Assembly (NCBI GenBank): GCA_009930155.1
Contig: RZYX01000029.1
Span: forward strand, 1 to 21,399
DNA from: Clostridia bacterium
GTDB lineage: Bacteria; Bacillota_A; Clostridia; Oscillospirales; Acutalibacteraceae
Reading direction: 5' to 3'
DNA length: 21,399 bases
Shown: positions 1 to 7,534 of the stretch, piece by piece
Layout of the letters: each line of letters opens with the position of its first letter
Position numbering within the stretch: position 1 is the first letter of the stretch
Notes under the pieces: generated by a model
What the model saw: only the letters and a program-made list of their open reading frames with translations
What the model was told of the DNA's origin: nothing
Database searches by the model: none
Position numbers and translations under genes: made by a program

Positions 1-100
1 ATATATTAGAGACTAATACAAACCTGCTTTTTTTCATATAACCTGTTTCAATAATTAAAAACTGTGTTTTTACTTTCTTTAACAAATACTCTAATAATTC

Positions 101-114
101 CGCCTGCACAGGCG
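101..114. repeat. Short perfect inverted repeat in otherwise featureless DNA
   Basis: The sequence CGCCTGCACAGGCG has perfect 6-bp arms around a CA centre. It is the only G+C-rich spot in positions 1-249, which are otherwise AT-rich and hold no ORF or RNA gene that I recognise. No T-run follows it on either strand, so it is a poor terminator. It could be a protein-binding palindrome or a weak end of the minus-strand gene at 250-750. Confidence 0.3.
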
Positions 115-249
115 CTTTATATAATAATAAAAATAATTCTTCTACCATAATATATTTGCAGAAATTATTACTCAATTAAAATGCAAATTATAAGTCAATA
201 AGGAATTGCAGAGAACCGGGGATAATTTTATTTATTTCTTAATAGCGGA

Positions 250-750
250 TTAACTTTTAAACGGCAAATCAACAATCACCGCAGTCATATCATCTTTCTG
301 GTTTTCATGATTGCCGATAAATTCATAAAGAGAGTCAAAAATATTATTTACAACAACGATATTTTTAAATGATATTAGAAATAATATATCCATTATTACA
401 ATTGTTATTTGCACCATTAGTTGAATTTTTAAAGTTCGTGAAATCATAATTTTGCTATATAAATCATTTAATTTATTATATCTTAAAACATATTTATAAT
501 ATTCTATAAAATTTCCTGATAGTTTATCGATCTTTTTATTTAAGTAATATGTTAAGAACAAAAATGCTATTATCAACAAAATCAATAAGCAAGATATTGT
601 TATATAATATATCTTTGTTTCTTCTAATGATAGTTTAATTCCTAATAAACATTCTTCCTTTGTATTAGTAAAGGATTTATAAATAAAAAAAGTAGCTGAT
701 AAAGCTAATAATAAAATTACTCTGATTAATTGTTTTGGTGTAATTTTCAT
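250..750 (-). CDS. Small membrane protein with a PP2C/SpoIIE-like C-terminal tail
   Basis: Protein of 166 aa. I start it at the ATG at 750 because GGAG lies about 6 nt upstream; a TTG two codons earlier would be too close to that site. Three hydrophobic segments are visible near residues 8-24, 47-69 and 110-128, with a basic, tyrosine-rich loop between the second and third. The last 20 or so residues (NHENQKDDMTAVIVDL) resemble the C-terminal strand of PP2C/SpoIIE-type phosphatases, where the DD pair helps hold metal. The rest of a phosphatase domain is absent, so no enzyme activity is expected. The membrane part is not recognised. It may be a deletion-derived chimaera or a remnant. No clear terminator follows it. 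Confidence 0.6.
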   Translation of the reverse strand: MKITPKQLIRVILLLALSATFFIYKSFTNTKEECLLGIKLSLEETKIYYITISCLLILLIIAFLFLTYYLNKKIDKLSGNFIEYYKYVLRYNKLNDLYSKIMISRTLKIQLMVQITIVIMDILFLISFKNIVVVNNIFDSLYEFIGNHENQKDDMTAVIVDLPFKS

Positions 751-794
751 TTGCAACTCCTATAATATTATCTAATAATGTAAGTATTTTTTAC

Positions 795-803
795 AGTATA
801 CCA
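795..803 (-). promoter_or_regulatory. Possible extended -10 promoter for the gene at 250-750
   Basis: The minus strand reads TGGTATACT, which is an extended -10 element (TG-N-TATACT), about 45 nt before the start codon. No good -35 is visible. The surroundings are very AT-rich, so chance matches are likely. Confidence 0.3.
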
Positions 804-852
804 TTATTAAAAAAATTATAAATTTTATTTTAGAATATTTTTTAAAATTTAG

Positions 853-881
853 TTGACAAGATTATAATTAGTTGCTATAAT
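853..881 (+). promoter_or_regulatory. Consensus sigma-A promoter of an SOS-type locus
   Basis: A perfect TTGACA (853-858) and a perfect TATAAT (876-881) are separated by 17 bp. Transcription would begin near 888. The promoter points away from the gene at 250-750 and towards the 3' end of the minus-strand gene at 1044-2840, so it serves neither neighbour. Confidence 0.75.
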
Positions 882-891
882 AAAAATATAG

Positions 892-903
892 GAACATTTG
901 TTC
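892..903 (+). promoter_or_regulatory. LexA (SOS) operator
   Basis: GAACATTTGTTC matches the core of the Gram-positive LexA/DinR box, GAAC-N4-GTTC. It sits 9-10 nt after the -10 element, over the expected transcription start, where bound LexA would block initiation. The same promoter-to-box distance is seen at 16195-16251. Confidence 0.65.
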
Positions 904-940
904 TTGTGTAGACATATGCATTATTTAATAAATAGTTTTT

Positions 941-963
941 AAACCGCTTTTTTGCGGTTTTTT
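941..963 (+). terminator. Rho-independent terminator of the short SOS transcript
   Basis: AAACCGC, a loop of six T, then GCGGTTT followed by TTT. The stem has 7 perfect pairs with three G-C pairs, and the U-run continues to 963. Confidence 0.7.
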
Positions 964-976
964 GCTTTTTTTAAGC

Positions 977-1013
977 AAAAAAATTAAGAGGGTTGCTTTT
1001 TGCACCCTCTTAA
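977..1013 (-). terminator. Rho-independent terminator of the lemA-DUF2207 operon
   Basis: A perfect 9-bp stem (TTAAGAGGG at 984-992 with CCCTCTTAA at 1005-1013) is followed on the minus strand by seven T at 983-977. It lies about 30 nt past the stop codon of the gene at 1044-2840. Confidence 0.8.
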
Positions 1014-1043
1014 AATTATTTATAAGGAGAAGATAAATTATGC

Positions 1044-2840
1044 CTATCTGCTACCTCCGCCAGAACCTCCGCCTGAGAATCCGCCGCCACCACCAAATGA
1101 TGAGAAGCCACCGCCACCTGCACTTGCCTGTGCTGCTTGCGCAGCTGAATGACCTGCGGATGCACCAGACGCACCTGCATATGATATTGTGTTTATCATA
1201 TGCATCATTACATAAAAGTCTAAAGCATTTATGTCTGCACCGTCTTGTGTTTTAAAGAAATAATCTGGATAAAGTTTTTTGAACTCTTCTGAAACCTTAT
1301 CTGCAATACCAAACAGAGATGCAAACACTAAATAATCATCCCAAAGTTGTACTTCTGTAGCACGACGCTCATTGATTATTGTGAAATCTTCAAGATATTT
1401 TTTGAAACCAAACATATCAAGTGCCTGTTTTTTACCTCTTTCTGAAAACTCTATTCTTTTATATTTTATTAAATTAAAGAATGTGCTCTTTTGAACACTT
1501 TCAGTTGCACCCATTGTTTCAAGCTCCTGTGCTCCCATAGCATCCACCGTGTCTAGCCAGTCTTCTACAGTTTTATAGTGCTCTTTAGCCCATTTATAGA
1601 ACTCTTTTTCCTGCAAAATTTTATCTCCACCCGCTGCACGAACAAGCATTTTATAAAGTGACTTTTCTGGCTCACTAAAATCATCAGCCTCTGCCACAAA
1701 TATAATTGATGGTTGCATTTTATCTGCACCAATTCCAAGAAAGCTCTTTTTAGGTGTTTCTTTTATTGTTATTTTGCCTTGTTGCAACCAGCGAAGAATA
1801 TAGGCAGAAATTATAGCCCCTTGCGATGGAAGCATATTAAGGTTATTTAGCACATTGTATGGTGCAAGTAAGCTACCGCTGAAGGGAATGTTTCTACAAT
1901 ACTCAACATCTTTTATACTCTTCCTATCCAGTCCATAACCGCCACCAGTTCTATTAGATGAGGTTTTACCCTTGCCTAATACTTTTGGCAATACGAAAAT
2001 TAACATGAGAATAATTATGGGATAAAACGAACTAGCAACCCCAATGAAATTCGAGTGTGAATCTTCATAATACGAGTCCTCATCATATGAACTATCATAA
2101 TCATAGTCGCTATCCTCAAACGCTATTTCCTTAATCTCTTCAAAAGTTGTGTCGGTATTATTACTTGTTGGATTAAATATGCCTGAAGTAAAACCAACCA
2201 TTACATTTACATAGCTTATGTTTGAACTTGAAGATTCTGCAACAATTTTACCGTCATCCGTAAAATTTATGCTACCTTCAAACCCAAACGACCATATATC
2301 TGAATTTTCATCACTGAACTGCACATCATCACTATAAATTGTTACCTTAATGTGCTGTGGCGTTGAGCTAAGTTCATCATTAACAAATCTTTGAATAAAT
2401 CCATCTGCATCAGAATATTTTTTCACAACATTTGTCATCTTATATGACGCTGTATAAGTATGTTCACCATAACTGCCAACACCCCAGCACAGCTCATAGT
2501 CCCCATCGCCTTTATCAACTATGCCACACTTGCCTGCTTTTTCATTAATTGAACGCTCAGTGTCCCATGATCCCTCGTTAACATACTGAGTTCCATTCTC
2601 ATCCTTTACAGAAAAGTCAGAGATTGCGATATCACCCAAATTACCCTGAACAAGATACCATTCTGTTCCATCTGCAACAGTTACATCCCAAACCTGTGTT
2701 ATGTATGCCGTACCATCATTATCAAGACGCACGGTTGTATCAATATCTCTTATTTCAGGGCTATATGCATTTGCATTAATTGACATAGATACTGAAATAA
2801 AAAATGCAACAATAAATGTCGTTAATACTCTTTTTTTCAT
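1044..2840 (-). CDS. DUF2207-family membrane protein
   Basis: Protein of 598 aa. An ATG at 2840 (MKKRVLTTFIV) is preferred because GGGG lies 9 nt upstream; an in-frame ATG at 2855 lacks such a site. An N-terminal signal peptide (about residues 1-25) leads into a DUF2207-type beta-rich extracytoplasmic domain (about 26-225), an acidic Asp/Tyr/Ser linker, one transmembrane segment (about 266-287) and a cytoplasmic domain. The end is a Gly/Ser-rich tail (GGGGFSGGGSGGGSR), typical of DUF2207 proteins. The family's function is not established. It is found beside lemA in many bacteria, as here, where it directly follows lemA and shares its promoter. A hairpin terminator follows at 977-1013. Confidence 0.85.
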   Translation of the reverse strand: MKKRVLTTFIVAFFISVSMSINANAYSPEIRDIDTTVRLDNDGTAYITQVWDVTVADGTEWYLVQGNLGDIAISDFSVKDENGTQYVNEGSWDTERSINEKAGKCGIVDKGDGDYELCWGVGSYGEHTYTASYKMTNVVKKYSDADGFIQRFVNDELSSTPQHIKVTIYSDDVQFSDENSDIWSFGFEGSINFTDDGKIVAESSSSNISYVNVMVGFTSGIFNPTSNNTDTTFEEIKEIAFEDSDYDYDSSYDEDSYYEDSHSNFIGVASSFYPIIILMLIFVLPKVLGKGKTSSNRTGGGYGLDRKSIKDVEYCRNIPFSGSLLAPYNVLNNLNMLPSQGAIISAYILRWLQQGKITIKETPKKSFLGIGADKMQPSIIFVAEADDFSEPEKSLYKMLVRAAGGDKILQEKEFYKWAKEHYKTVEDWLDTVDAMGAQELETMGATESVQKSTFFNLIKYKRIEFSERGKKQALDMFGFKKYLEDFTIINERRATEVQLWDDYLVFASLFGIADKVSEEFKKLYPDYFFKTQDGADINALDFYVMMHMINTISYAGASGASAGHSAAQAAQASAGGGGFSSFGGGGGFSGGGSGGGSR

Positions 2841-2855
2841 TAAATCACGCCCCAT

Positions 2856-3395
2856 TTATGACATTGATGGCATCTGTGTTTTTGTATCTTCTGTTTTAAG
2901 ATATTCACGCTTATTAAAGCCCATTGGACCTGCAATAAAGCAAACAGGAATTTGACGAACAATACGGTTGAACTTTGTAACTGTATCGTTGTATACCATT
3001 CTGCTATGGCGAACATTTTCCTCATACTGCTTTACGCCGTCCATAGTCTCTTTGTACATTTGATTTGCCTTAAGGTCTGGATATGCTTCTGCAACAGCCA
3101 TTAAACGACCCATTGCTTGTGTAAGCATATTTTCCTGCTCCTCTGCCTCTTGTGCTGAACTATTTGAATCAATTGAACGCCTTGAACCTATTACATCCAT
3201 AAGTGTTTTATGCTCATGCTCTGAATAGTTTTTTGTAAGGTCTGCAAGAGCTGATAGTGCATCCCAACGGCTGTTTTGCTGAACGCCTATTTGCGACAAT
3301 GCATTACCACAAAGCTCATCAATACTTACAAGACTCCTTTGTGACATTACAACCCACAAAACTAAAATTACTAAAACCGCAATAATTATCCACAT
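2856..3395 (-). CDS. lemA: LemA family protein
   Basis: Protein of 179 aa. The start at 3395 (MWIIIAVLVILVLWVVMSQR) is chosen because GGAGG stands 8 nt before it; the ATG at 3410 has no ribosome site and contains that GGAGG within its own codons. One N-terminal transmembrane helix (residues 2-17) is followed by a helical body with the LemA pattern: a residue run near AEAYPDLKAN and an end region with FNKREYLKT. LemA proteins are membrane-anchored with the body inside or near the membrane; their role is unknown. The stop codon is 15 bp from the start chosen for the DUF2207 gene, so the two are co-transcribed. Confidence 0.9.
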   Translation of the reverse strand: MWIIIAVLVILVLWVVMSQRSLVSIDELCGNALSQIGVQQNSRWDALSALADLTKNYSEHEHKTLMDVIGSRRSIDSNSSAQEAEEQENMLTQAMGRLMAVAEAYPDLKANQMYKETMDGVKQYEENVRHSRMVYNDTVTKFNRIVRQIPVCFIAGPMGFNKREYLKTEDTKTQMPSMS

Positions 3396-3437
3396 TATTG
3401 TATCCTCCATTTAATTTTAAATTTAATTTACTTTACT

Positions 3438-3467
3438 ATTATACATTATGCACCACTTGTTTATCAA
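3438..3467 (-). promoter_or_regulatory. Promoter of the lemA-DUF2207 operon
   Basis: On the minus strand, TTGATA (3462-3467) and TATAAT (3438-3443) are separated by 18 bp. Transcription would start near 3431, about 36 nt before the lemA start codon. It lies in the divergent gap shared with the lysis cassette. Confidence 0.6.
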
Positions 3468-3499
3468 TAAAACTTTTAATTATAACTGGAGTTAATTTT

Positions 3500-4117
3500 A
3501 TGTTAAATGAAAAATATGTATGCTTTGAAATGCTTGAGAGTGATATACACGCAGTTCAAAAAGCTTATTCATGCTGGGAAAGTTCAATTTATGAATCGCC
3601 TATTGACTTTGTAGCACGAAAACGAGCTATTGATTTAGTTAAGCTACTGAATCAAGTTATTGAAAAAGAGCTTACAGAAACTGAGCAAAACATTCTAAGG
3701 CTGTTTTACTTTGAAAATCTGTCGGTTTCTGAAATTGCAAATAAGCTTTGCTTGCATCGCTCCACAGTTGCAAGGCGAGTTGAATGCATAAATGAAAAAA
3801 TCCACTGTAACCTTAAATATGCTGTCAAATATGAATACGACCAAGATGACGACTGCATTGTTCCTCTTGCTGTGAGTGAAGCTTTGGCACTTTGTGCTGC
3901 TCGGTCATCTATGCCAAACGATATTGGCGGCCGAATATTAAAGTTACGCACTATTGCAAAAATCAGTTGTTCCAAACTTTCACAATGTGTAAATATTTCA
4001 GAAAAAAGACTTTTTGAAATTGAAAATGGACATTGTAAAATAGATGTTTGCGAGGCTGTGTGCCTTGCCGCTTTTTTCTGTGTCAGCACAGATTATTTGC
4101 TAATTGGTAAAGAATAA
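3500..4117 (+). CDS. Two-domain DNA-binding regulator (sigma-region-4-like HTH plus XRE HTH)
   Basis: Protein of 205 aa, started at the ATG at 3500 with GGAG 8 nt upstream; the open frame extends 34 codons further but with no ribosome site. Residues 57-105 look like a sigma-70 region 4 helix-turn-helix (LTETEQNILRLFYF, then LSVSEIANKLCLHRSTVARR). Residues 143-203 look like a Cro/CI-type HTH (KISCSKLSQCVNISEKRLFE), ending in the common CVSTDYLLIG. No sigma region 2 is present, so it is probably a DNA-binding regulator and not a full sigma factor. It is the first gene of the lysis cassette, 22 bp before the endolysin, and probably controls it. Similar proteins occur in phages and mobile elements of Clostridia (from memory). 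Confidence 0.75.
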   Translation: MLNEKYVCFEMLESDIHAVQKAYSCWESSIYESPIDFVARKRAIDLVKLLNQVIEKELTETEQNILRLFYFENLSVSEIANKLCLHRSTVARRVECINEKIHCNLKYAVKYEYDQDDDCIVPLAVSEALALCAARSSMPNDIGGRILKLRTIAKISCSKLSQCVNISEKRLFEIENGHCKIDVCEAVCLAAFFCVSTDYLLIGKE

Positions 4118-4139
4118 AACAAAAATAAGGAGAATAATT

Positions 4140-5210
4140 ATGAATAAAATTTTGGATGTTTCAAAACATCAAGGGAATATAGACTTTTTAAAAATGAAAG
4201 AACAAGGAATAAACGGTGTTATGTGCCGATGTGCCTATTCAGGCTATAAAGACAGTAAGTTTGACGATTTTGCAAACGCTGCAAATGAATGTAAAATTGA
4301 GCTTGGGGCTTATGCTTATTGCACATGGCATTATAGCAGTTTTAGCGTAAACAGAGCATCTGCAATGATTGCAGCAGAGTCAGAATCAAACAAAGTGATT
4401 GCAATTTTGCAAAGTAAAAACATTACTGGGCCTGTTGCTATTGACCTTGAGCTTGAGAGTGGGCAATCAACACTTCTTGATAAAGAAGAAATGACTTTTG
4501 TTGCAAACTTGTATCTTAGCAAACTTGAAAAGGCAGGATACTCACCAATATTATATTGTTCAATCAGCTGGCTTTTTGACAAACTTATCTGCTGCAATAT
4601 TAAGTATCCGTTTTGGATTGCATATTATAATTCAAGTGGCTTTGAAAACGATGATTTTCCAAACACAAAATACGGTGCTTTAATGTACTCAATTAAAGAT
4701 AAAATTTGTATGTGGCAATACTCTTCACACGGTGACGGAAAGAGCTTTGGTGCATCAAGTGAGCGTATCGACCTCAACCATTGCTATACAGATTTTGGAA
4801 CGAAAGTGGACATTTCATCGTATGATAAAACAAAGATAAATCTTGATAATATATACACTATTATTAAAGGTGATACTTTGACAGCTATTGCAAAAAAGCA
4901 CGGTGTAACTCTTGAAAAACTTATTGCTATAAATCCTCAAATCAAAAATCCAAACCTTATAAATGTTGGACAAAAAATAAATATTCCTATAACTGAAAAC
5001 TCACCAAATATTAATGCCGATAACAACATATGTGTTGGCTGTACCGCCAGAGTACGAAAAGATGCAAAAACTTTTGATGGCAAATCAATTGCAAACTTTG
5101 TGTTTTCAAATACATATACTGTTGACCAAATTAAAGGTAATCGCGCAGTGCTTGACCTTAAAGGACTTTGTACTCCTGTTAACATTGCTGATTTGATAAG
5201 GGTGAATTAA
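4140..5210 (+). CDS. GH25 lysozyme (phage-type endolysin) with LysM domain
   Basis: Protein of 356 aa, ATG at 4140 with AAGGAG 7 nt upstream. Residues 1-220 form a glycoside hydrolase family 25 domain: DVSKHQGNID at the N-terminus (D6), the acidic catalytic cluster AIDLELE (D102, E104, E106) and MWQYSSHGDG before a closing DLN. These enzymes cut the N-acetylmuramic acid-N-acetylglucosamine bond of peptidoglycan. Residues 239-283 are a LysM domain (GDTLTAIAKKHGVTLEKL). The C-terminus (about 298-356) looks like an SH3-type wall-binding module. There is no signal peptide, which fits an endolysin released by a holin. The next gene starts on the last base of its stop codon (TAATG). Confidence 0.88.
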   Translation: MNKILDVSKHQGNIDFLKMKEQGINGVMCRCAYSGYKDSKFDDFANAANECKIELGAYAYCTWHYSSFSVNRASAMIAAESESNKVIAILQSKNITGPVAIDLELESGQSTLLDKEEMTFVANLYLSKLEKAGYSPILYCSISWLFDKLICCNIKYPFWIAYYNSSGFENDDFPNTKYGALMYSIKDKICMWQYSSHGDGKSFGASSERIDLNHCYTDFGTKVDISSYDKTKINLDNIYTIIKGDTLTAIAKKHGVTLEKLIAINPQIKNPNLINVGQKINIPITENSPNINADNNICVGCTARVRKDAKTFDGKSIANFVFSNTYTVDQIKGNRAVLDLKGLCTPVNIADLIRVN

Positions 5211-5539
5211 TGAGAACTTTTATTTTAAAATATTGGGTTGAGTTTTTATTTAGCAGTGGTCTTGGAGTGCTTAGCATTGTTGTAAAACTTATGTTTAATC
5301 GTCTTAAACGGCTTTCGCTTGTAGAACACGGAATGCAAGCATTGCTAAAAGATAGAATAATACAAGCTTATAATCATAATATTAAGCAGGGCTATTGCCC
5401 TATCTATTCCCTAGAAAGCATTTTAGATATGTATGAACAATATCATGCATTAGGAGGCAACGGAACAATAACACGGCTTGTTGCAGAAATCCAAAAATTG
5501 CCGACACAACCAATGGCAGAAAGTGAAAAGGAGAATTAA
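5210..5539 (+). CDS. Phage-type small membrane protein of the lysis cassette
   Basis: Protein of 109 aa. Its ATG overlaps the endolysin stop by one base, so translation is probably coupled. One hydrophobic segment (about residues 12-30) is followed by a basic stretch and a soluble tail with KDRIIQAYNHNIKQGYCPIY and YHALGGNGT. I recall this tail pattern in small proteins next to holins in phages of Clostridia, where they are unnamed or called holin-associated. Its place between endolysin and holin suggests a role in lysis, perhaps as a holin partner. That role is inferred from position only. Confidence 0.7.
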   Translation: MRTFILKYWVEFLFSSGLGVLSIVVKLMFNRLKRLSLVEHGMQALLKDRIIQAYNHNIKQGYCPIYSLESILDMYEQYHALGGNGTITRLVAEIQKLPTQPMAESEKEN

Positions 5540-5540
5540 A

Positions 5541-5792
5541 ATGCAAACATTAAATTTTATGGCAGATGAGGGACTTGTTATTGTCCCTGTACTGTACATA
5601 CTTGGTATGATTATTAAAGAAATGGAAAAAATACCTGATAAATATATCCCGCTGATTTTACTTGGGTTTGGATGCTGCCTTTCTATACTTTTGCTTGGTG
5701 CATCAGTATCATCGTTTATCCAAGGAGTTTTGCTAACAGGTACCGCCGTTTATGGCAACCAAATTTTTAAGCAAATGTCCAAAAACGAATAA
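5541..5792 (+). CDS. Phage holin, Hol44-like (holin superfamily V)
   Basis: Protein of 83 aa; ATG at 5541 with AAAGGAG 7 nt upstream. Three hydrophobic segments (about residues 11-26, 35-55 and 58-75) and a short charged C-terminus match small holins. The motifs VPVLYILGMIIK near the N-terminus, KIPDKYIPLILL in the middle and IQGVLLTG near the end are those of the Hol44-type holin family (Phage_holin_5_2). Such proteins form membrane lesions that let the endolysin reach the wall. It starts one base after the previous stop codon and is the last gene of the cassette, followed by a strong terminator. Confidence 0.82.
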   Translation: MQTLNFMADEGLVIVPVLYILGMIIKEMEKIPDKYIPLILLGFGCCLSILLLGASVSSFIQGVLLTGTAVYGNQIFKQMSKNE

Positions 5793-5798
5793 TATAAA

Positions 5799-5839
5799 AA
5801 CAGCGGAGAGTATTAACAAATACCCTCGGCTGTTTTTTT
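5799..5839. terminator. Bidirectional terminator between the lysis cassette and the zinc-ribbon genes
   Basis: Arms of about 16 bases (AACAGCGGAGAGTATT and AATACCCTCGGCTGTT, two mismatches) enclose a short loop. On the plus strand seven T follow; on the minus strand the stem is followed by TTTTTATATT. It can end both the plus-strand cassette and the convergent minus-strand genes. Confidence 0.8.
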
Positions 5840-5940
5840 ATATAAGTAAAAATCACTGGTTACGATATTAACTCCAAAAAAATTTGCAATTGTTTTATCT
5901 AAAAATAACATAATAAAATAATCATAAATTTATGACAAAA

Positions 5941-6507
5941 TTATTTAAGTATTAGAAGCTTTCCAATTAACGGAAGCTCTTTTGCCTTGCCCTTTATTAC
6001 ATCTATAATGCCTATTATTGAAAATAATAAAAATCCGATATTTACAATAACAAGTATTGATGAAACAATGTGGCCAAGAGAAGGTGAAATCGTCATAAAC
6101 ACACCAACTAAGACTGCATATGCCATCGAATAAATAACTTCACAGACCAAAAGATTTATGCCCTGTGACGCATGAAATCTTGCATATTTTGAACTTGGCG
6201 CACCAAAAATTGTTATAAGTACCAATGGGCCTAAATACGCAAATATTGCAAAAATTTTGTTGTTTACAATATCATCAAGCTCAAATTCATCAGTAACATC
6301 TGCTGTATTATTAAACTTATCAATAATATCATTTACTCTTTTATTTTCAAAGCCTTTGTCCTTTTCTGGCGGTGTTGGTGGAATTTGCTTTTCTTCAACT
6401 TCATTTTTAACTGCTTCATTTAAATTATCCTGTACACCATATCCACAATATGGGCAAAAGTTAACTCCATCGTCTATTTCTCTTCCACATTTATTACACA
6501 ATACCAT
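5941..6507 (-). CDS. Zinc-ribbon DUF4870-like membrane protein
   Basis: Protein of 188 aa, ATG at 6507 with AAGGAG about 8 nt upstream. An N-terminal zinc ribbon has C4, C7, C18 and C21 (CNKC...CPYC). A charged, proline-bearing linker follows, then three membrane segments (about 85-102, 116-141, 147-170). The motif SSKYARFHASQGINLL before the second segment is the hallmark of the DUF4870 family, whose function is unknown. It lies 42 bp downstream of another zinc-ribbon membrane protein with the same cysteine spacing, probably in one operon. Confidence 0.8.
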   Translation of the reverse strand: MVLCNKCGREIDDGVNFCPYCGYGVQDNLNEAVKNEVEEKQIPPTPPEKDKGFENKRVNDIIDKFNNTADVTDEFELDDIVNNKIFAIFAYLGPLVLITIFGAPSSKYARFHASQGINLLVCEVIYSMAYAVLVGVFMTISPSLGHIVSSILVIVNIGFLLFSIIGIIDVIKGKAKELPLIGKLLILK

Positions 6508-6549
6508 ATTAAAAACTCCTTAAAATAATCATATATGCACCTTTGAACA

Positions 6550-7416
6550 CTATGCTACGGGAGCATACGCACTTGCTGGCTGTGTTGTTGGTTGCAATGG
6601 TTGTGTTGGCTCTATCGGCTGGGTTGTGTTTACATTTGAATTAGCCACTGCATCATTAGGCTGAGTTGTTTGTGGAACTGTTGTTGGCTGTTGTTCTTTA
6701 TTTGATTCCTTAAAATATACCTCATATTCATCAAAATGTTCAAGCTTATAATATATCTCTACAAAATCATCAAAATTCTTTATATTATTCTTGCTAAAAA
6801 ATCCACCAGACCAATCATCTATCTCTCTGTACGCTACTGTTGAAACAGTATCTCCCGAAACAACAAAAGCGATGCCTCCTGCAACAAAGGCTACAAGAGC
6901 AAAAATAACAAGAACCAAATATGCCTTTGCAAGGTTTATTCTATTTTGATTTTTTGAGCCTCCAAGAGCCCAAATAATTGCCATTATAAGACCTAAAATT
7001 GGAATAGCAAGCAATATAAGATTTGTTATGTATCCTAAAACACTAATTACCTTATTACTTTTTAATGGCTGTGCCTTAACCGTTGGTGTGTCTACTTTTG
7101 CAGTTGGAACTTGAGCGGAATTTATAACTTCAATAGGAGCTGGAATTGGCTCTATTTTTATTTGCTCAACTTCTGATTCTTTTTCTTCTTCCTGATTTAC
7201 TAATATTTCCTCTTCGTTTAAAGATCTAAGCATTTGATCTATTTCTTCCTGCTCTTTTGCCTGTACTAACTTTATATCCTGCACTTCTTGCTCGCCTTGC
7301 AGTTCTTCTATTTCCTCGTGAGTCGATTGTGCCTCATCATTAACTGGTTTACCGCAGTGTGTACAAAAAAGTTCATCTTTTTTTATCTGTTCGCCACACG
7401 CCTTACATTTTAACAT
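6550..7416 (-). CDS. Zinc-ribbon membrane protein with acidic linker and Thr/Gln/Pro-rich tail
   Basis: Protein of 288 aa, ATG at 7416 with AAAGGGGG about 9 nt upstream. The N-terminal zinc ribbon has C4, C7, C18 and C21 (CKAC...CTHC). Residues 30-95 are strongly acidic with many Glu and Gln, probably disordered or coiled. Two membrane segments lie near 124-150 and 165-189, with SGGSKNQNRINLAKA-type basic loop between. The end (about 240-288) is rich in Thr, Gln and Pro (TTQPIEPTQPLQPTTQPASA). The family is not recognised; the ribbon and two-helix layout recalls zinc-ribbon envelope proteins of unknown role in Clostridia. Confidence 0.75.
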   Translation of the reverse strand: MLKCKACGEQIKKDELFCTHCGKPVNDEAQSTHEEIEELQGEQEVQDIKLVQAKEQEEIDQMLRSLNEEEILVNQEEEKESEVEQIKIEPIPAPIEVINSAQVPTAKVDTPTVKAQPLKSNKVISVLGYITNLILLAIPILGLIMAIIWALGGSKNQNRINLAKAYLVLVIFALVAFVAGGIAFVVSGDTVSTVAYREIDDWSGGFFSKNNIKNFDDFVEIYYKLEHFDEYEVYFKESNKEQQPTTVPQTTQPNDAVANSNVNTTQPIEPTQPLQPTTQPASAYAPVA

Positions 7417-7534
7417 TATAAAATCCCCCTTTAAGCAAATTCCTTTTTTATTTTATATGTAATACTAATATAAATGAATATCATTTTCTTCCATCATATT
7501 TATAAAAATCAATTAATATGAAAAGTGTCTTTAA

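Larger units (their letters stand above)
888..963 (+). ncRNA. Putative LexA-controlled short transcript
   Basis: The region between the consensus promoter (853-881) and the terminator (941-963) would give an RNA of about 75 nt. The only reading frame is 14 codons from a TTG at 898 to a TAA at 940-942, with a weak AGGA four bases before it; an internal ATG lies at 916. It could be a small regulatory RNA, a micro-peptide mRNA, or a decayed SOS gene whose coding part was lost. The boundaries are inferred from promoter and terminator, not from RNA data. Confidence 0.4.

Noticed and set aside
1040..1255. 71-aa plus-strand frame with a good upstream AAGGAG
   Set aside because: It lies antisense to the Gly-rich end of the DUF2207 gene, and its His/Arg/Leu-rich sequence is what the reverse of glycine codons gives.
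3706..4089. 127-aa minus-strand frame opposite the regulator gene
   Set aside because: It overlaps a well-supported gene and has no promoter, ribosome site or recognisable domain.
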